A DNA stretch of 7,385 nucleotides from contig CALHVB010000014.1 in the NCBI GenBank assembly GCA_938039345.1, positions 1-7,385 on the forward strand. The letters run 5' to 3'. This document shows positions 1-5,799 of the stretch, in pieces (within the stretch, counting starts at the first letter, position 1; every line of letters begins with the position of its first letter). The notes below the pieces were generated by a model. That model worked only from the letters and a program-made list of their open reading frames with translations. It had not been told where the DNA came from and made no database searches. This DNA comes from an uncultured Sediminicola sp. GTDB taxonomy: Bacteria; Bacteroidota; Bacteroidia; Flavobacteriales; Flavobacteriaceae. The position numbers and the translations under genes were made by a program.

Positions 1-1
1 T

Positions 2-241
2 AAGGTAGAATTAGCATCTCATACAGATTCTAGAGGTAGCGCATCAGCAAACCAAGCATTATCTGAAAGAAGAGCACAAGCAGTAGCAGAGTACTTAAAA
101 ACAAAAGGAATTAACGCTAGTTTATTAGTAGCTAACGGTTACGGAGAAGCTAAGTTAAAGAACAGGTGTAAAGACGGTGTTTCTTGTACTGAAAGAGAGC
201 ATGCAGCAAACAGAAGAACTGAATTTAGATTAATTAACTAA
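2..241 (+). CDS. OmpA-family outer-membrane protein, C-terminal end only (partial)
   Basis: The reading frame enters from the left edge and ends with TAA at 239-241, leaving 79 residues. They form the second half of an OmpA-like peptidoglycan-binding domain: the SHTDSRGS block (residues 6-13), the N-x2-LS-x2-RA-x2-V-x2-YL helix, GYGE, and the closing NRRTEF motif near the end. In this family the Asp of TDSRG and the Arg of NRR bind the diaminopimelate peptide of peptidoglycan, so the protein anchors the outer membrane to the wall. The two cysteines in RCKDGVSC just before the NRR motif are common in Bacteroidota OmpA proteins and may form a disulfide. The N-terminal part (beta-barrel, TSP3 repeats or other) lies outside the window, so the exact subtype cannot be told. 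The gene converges on the metal-transport operon and has its own terminators. Confidence 0.93.
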   Translation, partial: KVELASHTDSRGSASANQALSERRAQAVAEYLKTKGINASLLVANGYGEAKLKNRCKDGVSCTEREHAANRRTEFRLIN

Positions 242-256
242 TACAGATAGTTAGTT

Positions 257-287
257 AACACCCATATTTTATTAAAGTATGGGTGTT
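257..287 (+). terminator. Stem-loop directly after the OmpA gene
   Basis: A perfect 10-bp stem (AACACCCATA at 257-266 with TATGGGTGTT at 278-287) closes an 11-nt loop, 15 nt past the stop codon. Only a short T-run follows, so it is a weak intrinsic terminator or an mRNA 3'-end stabiliser. The stronger terminator lies about 100 nt further on. Confidence 0.6.
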
Positions 288-388
288 TAAACAATATTCC
301 TGTTTACAGGAACACTGAACACATAAAATCAAAAGGATAACAACGATAGTAGGTATTGGGGTGTTAAATTTTTGTTTGTGTTCCCCTT

Positions 389-425
389 GGGCATTTTAAG
401 AGTAATCTTAAAGTGCCCTTTTTTT
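389..425 (+). terminator. Strong rho-independent terminator
   Basis: A 13-bp stem (389-401 with 406-418, one G-T wobble) closes a GTAA tetraloop and is followed at once by seven Ts (419-425). This is a textbook intrinsic terminator for plus-strand transcription, most simply that of the OmpA gene 150-180 nt upstream. Read on the minus strand there is no T-run after the stem, so it is not an obvious terminator for the converging operon. Confidence 0.85.
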
Positions 426-664
426 ACTAAAAATGATAATAAAGCAATGTAAAGTTTAAAGCATTTACAAAACGCTACTAAATAAGAATTTTGTGAAAAA
501 TGTTATTGATTTTATATCAAAAAAATCTGTATGGTGACTTTATTGAACCAAGGAGTTTCAGTTATTCACTCTAAAAGCAATTAAGTAATAGCCAGAAAAA
601 TTAAAGTATTTAAGCTATAATCCTGTGTTTTTAACCATCCATATTAAATCTTATTAAGATACTA
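426..664. other. AT-rich intergenic region between convergent genes, no gene seen
   Basis: Very AT-rich DNA between the OmpA terminator and the end of the minus-strand operon. I find no ORF worth calling (the longest ATG frame I noticed is 17 codons), no RNA gene and no repeat. A 13-nt ATCTTA-T-TAAGAT palindrome at 648-660 lies just past the operon's last stop codon, but as a hairpin it has only about 5 bp and no T-run, so I could not identify a terminator for the operon here. Confidence 0.6.
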
Positions 665-1825
665 TTATCCTCTAAATAAAAAGAAGCGATCTTTCATGTC
701 TTCTATAGCAGTACTTTTATTTGTAGTAATGTAGTTAATGGCTTCTGTAGTAAATTCTTTTCCTTTTGCCGTTAAAGAAATAATATCATTTTCTATAGTA
801 ATCATATTATTCTCTTTGGCTAAAGATAAAATAGATTTGGATTCTACTGTACGCCAATTAATATGCTCGTTTAAATGTTGTACATGGCGTTCAGACTCTT
901 CTTTATGGTTTTGTAAATGCAATAAAAAAGTTAATAAGTAGACTTCTGTTTTTTGACGTTTTTGTCGATACAAAACAGAGATTAAACCTTTACTAGGTGC
1001 AAAAAGATATACGAGTAAAAATAAAACTCCTAAAACAGTAGTCATAGACCCCGCAATAGAGGCATCTAGAATATGAGCCAGCCAATAGCCAAGTAGCGCA
1101 GAAATAGCGCCAAAGAAACAAGCAATTAAAATCATTTTCTTAAGGTCGTTTGTTAGTAAATAAGCAATTGCTGGTGGCGCAACCATAAGAGCCACTACCA
1201 ATATAGCACCTACAGCATCAAAAGCACCTACAGTAGTTACAGATGCTGCAGACATTAATCCGTAGTGCATTACTACAGGAGAAAAACCTAAAGTGGCCGC
1301 TAAACTTTTATCAAACGTACTTAGTTTTAATTCTTTAAAAAATGCAATTAATAAAGTAAGTGTAATTGCTAAAATTGTAGCTATTACCCAGAGCGATTTT
1401 GGACCTAAATCAATATCGTTAAAAATAAAACGATCAAAAGGAGCAAACGCTAATTCGCCTAGTAAAACGGCATCAACATCTAAATGTACATCATTGGCAT
1501 TTTTTGCAATTAAAATAACACCAATGCTAAAAAGGGCAGGGAATACTAAGCCTATGGCAGTATCTTCTTTTACTAACCCAGTTTTTTGAATAAATTCTAC
1601 TAGTACTACAGTTAAAATACCTGTTAGCGCTGCTAATAAAATAAGCCAAGGAGAATTCAGGTCTTCGGTTAAGAAAAAACCAATTACAATTCCTGGGAGT
1701 ATAGAATGACTAATAGCATCGCTTATCATAGCCATTTTTCTAAGGACTAAGAAAGTGCCTGGAATTGCACAAGCAATAGCAACAAGGCAGGCAATTAGTT
1801 GTATTTCTATCTGTGCGCTACTCAT
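665..1825 (-). CDS. Metal ABC transporter permease (TroD/MntB-like, ABC-3 family) with C-terminal winged-helix extension
   Basis: A 386-residue inner-membrane permease that forms the metal channel with the other permease and the ATPase. ABC-3 hallmarks are present: SDAISHSILPG (residues 35-45), KEDTAIGL (86-92), the FDKSLAATLGF block (171-181) and AVGAILVVALMVAPPAIA (205-222), within a run of hydrophobic segments over residues 1-275. Typical family members end near residue 280. This one continues with a basic RQKRQK stretch (287-292) and about 95 soluble residues ending in a winged-helix pattern, with SLTAKGKEF (350-358) like the wing of DtxR proteins. No DtxR metal-ligand segment (HRLWE, EH) follows. 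The ATG at 1825 overlaps the end of the upstream permease by 8 nt, implying translational coupling. It is the last gene of the operon. Manganese as substrate is inferred from the MntR-like regulator; zinc or iron is possible. Confidence 0.93.
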   Translation of the reverse strand: MSSAQIEIQLIACLVAIACAIPGTFLVLRKMAMISDAISHSILPGIVIGFFLTEDLNSPWLILLAALTGILTVVLVEFIQKTGLVKEDTAIGLVFPALFSIGVILIAKNANDVHLDVDAVLLGELAFAPFDRFIFNDIDLGPKSLWVIATILAITLTLLIAFFKELKLSTFDKSLAATLGFSPVVMHYGLMSAASVTTVGAFDAVGAILVVALMVAPPAIAYLLTNDLKKMILIACFFGAISALLGYWLAHILDASIAGSMTTVLGVLFLLVYLFAPSKGLISVLYRQKRQKTEVYLLTFLLHLQNHKEESERHVQHLNEHINWRTVESKSILSLAKENNMITIENDIISLTAKGKEFTTEAINYITTNKSTAIEDMKDRFFLFRG

Positions 1826-2945
1826 CTGCCGTATCTTGTTGGTTATACAAATTTTTTGCTTTTTCGTAACCTTTTTCCGTTAAAGACCACATGGTTCCCT
1901 TAATAGTTACATATTCTAAATGTTCTAATTTTTGAAGCGATTTTTTAGTGTATCCTTGAAAGTTATTTAAGATTTTTACAGCATGTGGGTGCGATATGTT
2001 TTCATGTGTTTCTGCAATGGTATGCATAAATGCTAAAGTTTTATAGAGTTCTAAATCTTTGCGATTTTTCCAAAAACGAATTTGCCGAAATAATAAACCT
2101 CTTCCTGGAGAAAAAATAAAAGAAAACAAAACAAAAGTGGCAGCTACTAAAACAATTACAGGTCCGGTAGATAAATTATTAGCGCTAGCGCTAATTGCAG
2201 TACCTAAAACACCCGAAAAAGCTCCAAAAATAGAAGCTAGTACTAGCATTAAACTTAAGCTATTGGTCCATTGCCTTGCTGCTGCTGCTGGTGCTAAAAG
2301 CATTGCACTCATTAGAACAACGCCTACCGTTTGCAAGCCAATAACTATTGATAAAACAATTAAGGAAGTAATTAAGACTTCTAAAAAAGAGGTATTAAAA
2401 CCTAAAGATTTGGTGTAATCTGCATCAAAAAGTAATAATTTAAATTCTTTCCAAAATAAAACTATGGTTAGTAGGCTAATACCAGTAATAATACACATTA
2501 ACCAAACATCGTTTTCTACTAAAGTGGCAGCCTGTCCAAATAAATACTTATCTAAACCTGCTTGGTTGGCATTGGGCATTTTTTGAATAAAAGTGAGGAG
2601 TAACATTCCAAAACCAAAAAATAAAGACAATATAAGCCCTAAAGCAGTATCAGATTTTAGATGTGTTTTTTTTACAATACCTCGAATCCAGAATGTGCCT
2701 ATGAGGCCGCTTATTAAGGCACCTATAAGTAAAGTATTGCTGTTTTTTGCTCCTGTAATTAAAAAAGCAATAGCAATACCTGGTAATGCTGCATGAGAAA
2801 TAGCATCTCCCAACAGGCTTTGTTTACGTAAAACAGCAAAACTACCTAACATACCACATAAAGCTCCAAGAACGGCAGTGCCAATAGTGATTGTACGTAA
2901 GGTATAATCATTAAAAACAAGTTCTATGTATTCTTTTATGGTCAT
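1818..2945 (-). CDS. Metal ABC transporter permease (TroC/MntB-like, ABC-3 family) with C-terminal winged-helix extension
   Basis: A 375-residue inner-membrane permease, paralogous to the next gene. Conserved ABC-3 blocks are GDAISHAALPG (residues 46-56), KSDTALGL (97-104), FDADYTKSLGF (173-183) and TVGVVLMSAMLLAPAAAAR (206-224), spread over hydrophobic residues 1-280. After FSPGRGLLFRQ the chain becomes soluble (about 285-375): a helical linker, then a winged-helix-like segment ending in WSLTEKGYEKA (353-363), similar to the LTESGRLTA wing of the operon's own regulator. The DtxR metal-binding and dimerisation part is absent. Two permeases with one ATPase gene suggests a heterodimeric channel, as in TroCD systems. 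The ATG at 2945 sits in the sequence TAATG, where the TAA is in a shifted frame of the preceding four-helix-bundle gene; that gene's own in-frame stop is 34 nt upstream. Confidence 0.93.
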   Translation of the reverse strand: MTIKEYIELVFNDYTLRTITIGTAVLGALCGMLGSFAVLRKQSLLGDAISHAALPGIAIAFLITGAKNSNTLLIGALISGLIGTFWIRGIVKKTHLKSDTALGLILSLFFGFGMLLLTFIQKMPNANQAGLDKYLFGQAATLVENDVWLMCIITGISLLTIVLFWKEFKLLLFDADYTKSLGFNTSFLEVLITSLIVLSIVIGLQTVGVVLMSAMLLAPAAAARQWTNSLSLMLVLASIFGAFSGVLGTAISASANNLSTGPVIVLVAATFVLFSFIFSPGRGLLFRQIRFWKNRKDLELYKTLAFMHTIAETHENISHPHAVKILNNFQGYTKKSLQKLEHLEYVTIKGTMWSLTEKGYEKAKNLYNQQDTADE

Positions 2946-2958
2946 TATTTTTTAGTTG

Positions 2959-3372
2959 ATGGTCTTTGGTTATTAGTCTTTAGATATTTTTGTAAGTTAG
3001 TTCGCATTTTAGCAATTGAAGAAAGTGTTTTTCTTGATGTTTATCTTCTTTTTGGGAAATAAAATTTTGTCTTTTTGCAATTGTTGAGCATACGATACAT
3101 TCTTTAATAGAACCTTTAGCAATTTGTATAAATCTATTAAATTGGGCATCACTGTCCCCAGCTCCTTCTGCAATATTTAATGCGATAGATTGTGCGGCTC
3201 TTGTATATTGTGATGTTAATCCATATTTTTCATTTTTTGGAAATTTCTCAGTTATATCATATACCATATCAACAAAATCTAAAGCTTTACGGTATACTTT
3301 TAAATCTTCAAAATTAAATTTCACATCATCCATTAATACTCATTTTTATAATTACTAACGTCCAAAGAACAC
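2959..3372. repeat. Imperfect 19-bp inverted repeat flanking the four-helix-bundle gene
   Basis: The left arm 2959-2977 and the reverse complement of the right arm 3354-3372 match at 14 of 19 positions, sharing TCTTTGG and TTAGT blocks. The left arm lies in the shifted-frame tail of the four-helix-bundle gene and the right arm lies 21 nt upstream of its ATG. This could be the edge of an inserted cassette or a chance match in AT-rich DNA. Confidence 0.35.
2980..3333 (-). CDS. Four-helix-bundle protein (23S rRNA intervening-sequence / S23 type), apparently frameshifted at its C-terminus
   Basis: A 117-residue cytoplasmic protein. Family signatures: FEDLKVYRKAL (residues 8-18), the FPKNEKYGLTSQ loop (31-42), then RAAQSIALNIAEG (45-57) and AKGSIKEC (72-79). 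It belongs to the small helical-bundle family first seen in 23S rRNA intervening sequences and related to Avd of diversity-generating retroelements; its molecular role is not established, and the old name 'ribosomal protein S23' is misleading. Helix 4 looks wrong: after KHQEK the frame reads HFLQLLKCELTYKNI and stops. A -1 shift in an A5 run (3028-3032) gives TLSSIAKMRTNLQKYLK plus a short tail, much more like family C-termini, for 129 residues ending in TAATG at the permease start. So this is a mutated gene, a single-base sequencing error, or slippage. It lies inside a metal-transport operon, 49 nt after the ATPase gene, which is unusual company. Confidence 0.8.
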   Translation of the reverse strand: MDDVKFNFEDLKVYRKALDFVDMVYDITEKFPKNEKYGLTSQYTRAAQSIALNIAEGAGDSDAQFNRFIQIAKGSIKECIVCSTIAKRQNFISQKEDKHQEKHFLQLLKCELTYKNI

Positions 3373-3382
3373 CTGCTAATTA

Positions 3383-4120
3383 TTACTGTTGCACACTTAC
3401 TTTATAATTAATACCATAGGTTTTGGTTAAATTATCATCATTAAAAATATCTTTTACGGGACCTGTTGCTATTTTTTTTACATTTAGGAAGGTTACCCAA
3501 TCAAAATACTCAGGGACAGTTTGTAAATCGTGGTGTACAACGACTACTGTTTTTCCGGATTTTCGCAATTCTTTTAAAATATTAATAATAGCCTTTTCGG
3601 TAGTAGCATCTACTCCCTGAAAAGGTTCGTCCATTAAATAAATACTTGCATTTTGTACTAAAGCTCTGGCTAAGAAAATACGTTGCTGTTGCCCACCACT
3701 TAACTGACTTATTTGTCTGGATTTAAAAGCTAACATGCCTACTTTTTCTAAAGCTTCTAATGCAGCTTTCTTTTGTTTTTTGCCTGGTCTTTTTAACCAG
3801 CCTAAGCTGCCGTAGGTCCCCATCATAACTACATCTAATGCTGTAGTTGGGAAATCCCAATCTACACTTCCTTTTTGTGGTACATAGGCAACAAGATTGT
3901 GTTGTTTTTCATAAGGTTTTCCAAAAACAGTAACACTACCAGCAATAGGTTTTATAATTCCTAAAATAGATTTTATAAGTGTAGATTTTCCTGCTCCGTT
4001 TGGGCCAACAATAGCCATAAGAACTCCTTCTGGAACTACTAAATCTATATCCCAAAGTACAGGTTTGTAATTATAGGCTACAGTAAGGTCATCTACAGTA
4101 ATGGCTATTTTATCACTCAT
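3383..4120 (-). CDS. Metal ABC transporter ATP-binding protein (MntB/TroB/ZnuC family)
   Basis: A 245-residue cytoplasmic ATPase that powers the permease pair. All catalytic motifs are intact: Walker [10 protein letters not shown] (residues 39-47), Q-loop Gln82 ([12 protein letters not shown], typical of Mn/Zn importers), ABC signature LSGGQQQR (140-147), Walker B IYLMDEP (160-166) with catalytic Glu165, the D-loop around Asp171, and the H-loop His197 (VVVVHHD). Length is normal for the family. The start at 4120 is preceded by an AAGG-containing stretch and lies 6 nt after the stop of the binding-protein gene, so the two are very likely co-translated. Downstream, the permease genes are separated from it by the inserted four-helix-bundle gene. 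The family transports Mn(II), Zn(II) or Fe(II); the ATPase alone does not distinguish them. Confidence 0.96.
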   Translation of the reverse strand: MSDKIAITVDDLTVAYNYKPVLWDIDLVVPEGVLMAIVGPNGAGKSTLIKSILGIIKPIAGSVTVFGKPYEKQHNLVAYVPQKGSVDWDFPTTALDVVMMGTYGSLGWLKRPGKKQKKAALEALEKVGMLAFKSRQISQLSGGQQQRIFLARALVQNASIYLMDEPFQGVDATTEKAIINILKELRKSGKTVVVVHHDLQTVPEYFDWVTFLNVKKIATGPVKDIFNDDNLTKTYGINYKVSVQQ

Positions 4121-4126
4121 TTTACC

Positions 4127-5044
4127 TTATTTTAAAGCGTTTACAATTGTATTTACATTATAGGTAAACATACCAATGTACTCACCTTCGGTGGTTCCTT
4201 TATTTCCTAAAGCGTCTGAATACAAAGTGCCACCAATAGTTACATTGTGCCCTTTAGATTGTACAGATGCTTGTAATGCTTCTATAGTTCTTTTAGGAAC
4301 TGAACTTTCTACAAATATGGCTTTTACTTTTTTTGCAATAATAAATTTAGCTAACTCCTGAACGTCTTGTACACCCGCTTCGGTAGCTGTAGATAAGCCT
4401 TGTAAACCTACAACCTCAAAATCATAAGCTTGTCCAAAATAGTTAAAAGCATCGTGTGCCGTTACTAATATTCTTTTTTCCTTAGGCAGTGTTTCAATTG
4501 TGTTTTTTATGTTAGTTTCTAGGCTACTTAGTTTAGCTAAATATATTTTGCAGTTGGCTTTAAATACAGACGCATTTTTAGGGTCAGCTTTAATTAATTC
4601 TTTGGTCACATAATTGGTGATACTTTTCCAGAAAGAAATATTAAACCAAATATGTGGGTCGTAATTAGAAGCAAAATAATCGGACCCCAACAATTCTTTA
4701 GGATTAATAGCTTTTGCTGTTTCTACAGTTTTTTTACCACGACTTTCCATTTTTTCAAAAACTTCTACTAGTTTTCCTTCTAAATGTAATCCGCCATAAA
4801 AAACAATATCTGCATTAAACAGTTTGTTTACATCGCCTTCGCTTGCTTTGTATAAATGTGGGTCTACACCGCTACCCATTAAGCCTTTTACCGTAATTGC
4901 ATCACCTCCAATATTTTTTACTAAATCGGTAAGCATTGTAGTTGTAGTAACTACATTTAGTTGTGCATTTTTATCTTTCTTGGTATCTGTTTTACAATGC
5001 GTAAAAAAGCATACAATACTTATAAATAGAATATATTTTTTCAT
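4127..5044 (-). CDS. Metal ABC transporter substrate-binding lipoprotein (TroA/ZnuA family)
   Basis: A 305-residue periplasmic binding protein of the cluster A-I (TroA) type. Residues 1-17 form a short signal ending FFTHC: the position fits a lipoprotein Cys17, though the lipobox is loose (Thr-His before Cys), as is often seen in Bacteroidota. Four ligands expected from TroA can be placed with matching spacing: His63 (DPHLYK), His131 (DPHIW), His197 (TAHDAF) and Asp277 (LYSDALG). The GLQGLSTATEAG block (213-224) is also TroA-like. There is no His-rich loop of the kind found in ZnuA, so a dedicated zinc importer is less favoured. A His3-Asp set binds Mn or Zn in TroA. The ATG at 5044 follows the regulator stop by 3 nt and has an A-rich rather than Shine-Dalgarno leader. 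Confidence 0.95.
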   Translation of the reverse strand: MKKYILFISIVCFFTHCKTDTKKDKNAQLNVVTTTTMLTDLVKNIGGDAITVKGLMGSGVDPHLYKASEGDVNKLFNADIVFYGGLHLEGKLVEVFEKMESRGKKTVETAKAINPKELLGSDYFASNYDPHIWFNISFWKSITNYVTKELIKADPKNASVFKANCKIYLAKLSSLETNIKNTIETLPKEKRILVTAHDAFNYFGQAYDFEVVGLQGLSTATEAGVQDVQELAKFIIAKKVKAIFVESSVPKRTIEALQASVQSKGHNVTIGGTLYSDALGNKGTTEGEYIGMFTYNVNTIVNALK

Positions 5045-5047
5045 TTT

Positions 5048-5704
5048 TTATAATGTTACTTTTATATAAAGATTTGATGCTATTTCGTTAGAGATATAAA
5101 TTTCTCTTTCTTCTATTTTAACAAGAAAAGAATTATCAAATTCTTCTTTTTCGAGTATCGTAATTGTATTTCCTAAGGCAATTTTATTTTTATCTAAAAA
5201 TTTTAAAAAAGGAGCAGAGGAATCTTTAACTCCAACACATATTCCTTTGGTATTTATAGGAAATTCGTTTAATAGTTTTTTAGTAGATTCAATAAAAACA
5301 CCTTCTTTAGATGGTATAGGGTCTCCATGTGGGTCTACCTTGGGGAAACCTAAATGCCTATCTAATTTATTTATTAGCTTTTCGCTTTTAATATGTTCTA
5401 GCTGTTCTGCAACTTCATGAACTTCGTCCCATGAAAAATCTAATTTTTCTACTAAAAAAACTTCCCATAAACGATGTTTTCTAATGATAGACAAAGCTGT
5501 TAATCTACCCGATTCTGTTAAGGTTACACCTTGGTATTTTTTATAGTGTACTAAATCTTTTTCAGATAGTTTTTTTATCATATCAGTTACAGACGATGGT
5601 TTTGTCTTCATCTGTTTGGCTATAGCATTGGTAGATACATTCTTATGTATCCCTTTTCCTAAATGGTATATCGCTTTAATATAATCTTCCTCAGAAAACG
5701 TCAT
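5048..5704 (-). CDS. mntR: DtxR/MntR-family metal-dependent transcriptional repressor
   Basis: A 218-residue regulator with an N-terminal winged helix (recognition region SSVTDMIKKL, residues 37-46; wing VTLTESG, 60-66), a metal-binding dimerisation domain (about 70-145, including RKHRLWE and VAEQLEHI) and a C-terminal FeoA/SH3-like domain (about 150-218), i.e. the long DtxR/IdeR architecture. The ligand positions are nearer MntR: Asp7 where DtxR has Met10, Glu100 where DtxR has Cys102, plus His77, Glu103 and His104. The Glu11 ligand of Bacillus MntR is replaced by Lys10. Ancillary-site residues His77, Glu81 and His96 are kept. As the first gene of the operon it should be autoregulated; when loaded with metal it would repress the importer and probably the divergent TonB receptor. 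Mn specificity is inferred from ligands, not proven. Confidence 0.92.
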   Translation of the reverse strand: MTFSEEDYIKAIYHLGKGIHKNVSTNAIAKQMKTKPSSVTDMIKKLSEKDLVHYKKYQGVTLTESGRLTALSIIRKHRLWEVFLVEKLDFSWDEVHEVAEQLEHIKSEKLINKLDRHLGFPKVDPHGDPIPSKEGVFIESTKKLLNEFPINTKGICVGVKDSSAPFLKFLDKNKIALGNTITILEKEEFDNSFLVKIEEREIYISNEIASNLYIKVTL

Positions 5705-5722
5705 TAGGTTTTTAATTTATTG

Positions 5723-5738
5723 TAAAAATACATTTTTA
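5723..5738. promoter_or_regulatory. Candidate operator dyad 1
   Basis: A perfect 7-bp inverted repeat (TAAAAAT / ATTTTTA) with a 2-nt centre. It covers the predicted -7 element of the mntR operon, so a bound repressor would block it. It is made only of A and T apart from the centre, so it may be chance. Confidence 0.3.
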
Positions 5739-5752
5739 TATCCAAAAACAAA
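5723..5752 (-). promoter_or_regulatory. Candidate promoter of the mntR-transporter operon
   Basis: On the minus strand, TTTG (5752-5749) and TATTTTTA (5730-5723) are separated by 18 nt. This resembles the Bacteroidota sigma-ABfr consensus (TTTG, then TAnnTTTG), with one mismatch in the -7 element. It would start transcription about 10-15 nt before the mntR ATG at 5704. The region is so AT-rich that chance matches are likely. Confidence 0.45.
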
Positions 5753-5754
5753 TT

Positions 5755-5770
5755 TTTAGCTTTGTCTAAA
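5755..5770. promoter_or_regulatory. Candidate MntR/DtxR-type operator, TTTAG-N6-CTAAA
   Basis: Perfect 5-bp arms TTTAG (5755-5759) and CTAAA (5766-5770) around a 6-nt centre. The TTAG...CTAA form resembles operators of DtxR-family repressors. It covers the predicted -7 element of the TonB receptor promoter and lies upstream of the mntR promoter, centred 32 bp (about three helical turns) from the other dyad. Confidence 0.4.
5757..5764 (+). promoter_or_regulatory. Candidate -7 element of the TonB receptor promoter
   Basis: TAGCTTTG is an exact match to the Bacteroidota -7 consensus TAnnTTTG and lies 35 nt before the receptor ATG at 5800. No good TTG -33 box is found at the usual distance, only T-rich DNA. 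Confidence 0.5.
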
Positions 5771-5799
5771 TTTATTTTTTGAATAAAGTAAAGTAAAAA

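Noticed and set aside
523..582. Short 17-codon frame in the intergenic region
   Set aside because: No ribosome binding site in place, no recognisable product, and length expected by chance.
648..660. Palindrome as terminator of the minus-strand operon
   Set aside because: The hairpin would have only about five mostly A-T pairs and no following T-run on the minus strand.
2059..2418. Plus-strand open frame of 119 codons
   Set aside because: It lies wholly inside the well-supported permease gene on the other strand, with Lys/Ile/Thr-rich, non-domain sequence. Other plus-strand frames at 738-941, 1293-1589, 2593-2796, 3423-3620, 4176-4361 and 4824-5069 are the same kind of shadow.
2980..3333. 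Calling the small protein ribosomal protein S23
   Set aside because: This is a historical misnomer for the four-helix-bundle family encoded in 23S rRNA intervening sequences; nothing here suggests a ribosomal role.
4127..5044. Calling the importer a ZnuABC zinc system
   Set aside because: The binding protein has no His-rich loop and has a TroA-like ligand set, and the operon is led by an MntR-like rather than a Fur/Zur-like regulator. Zinc transport is still not excluded.
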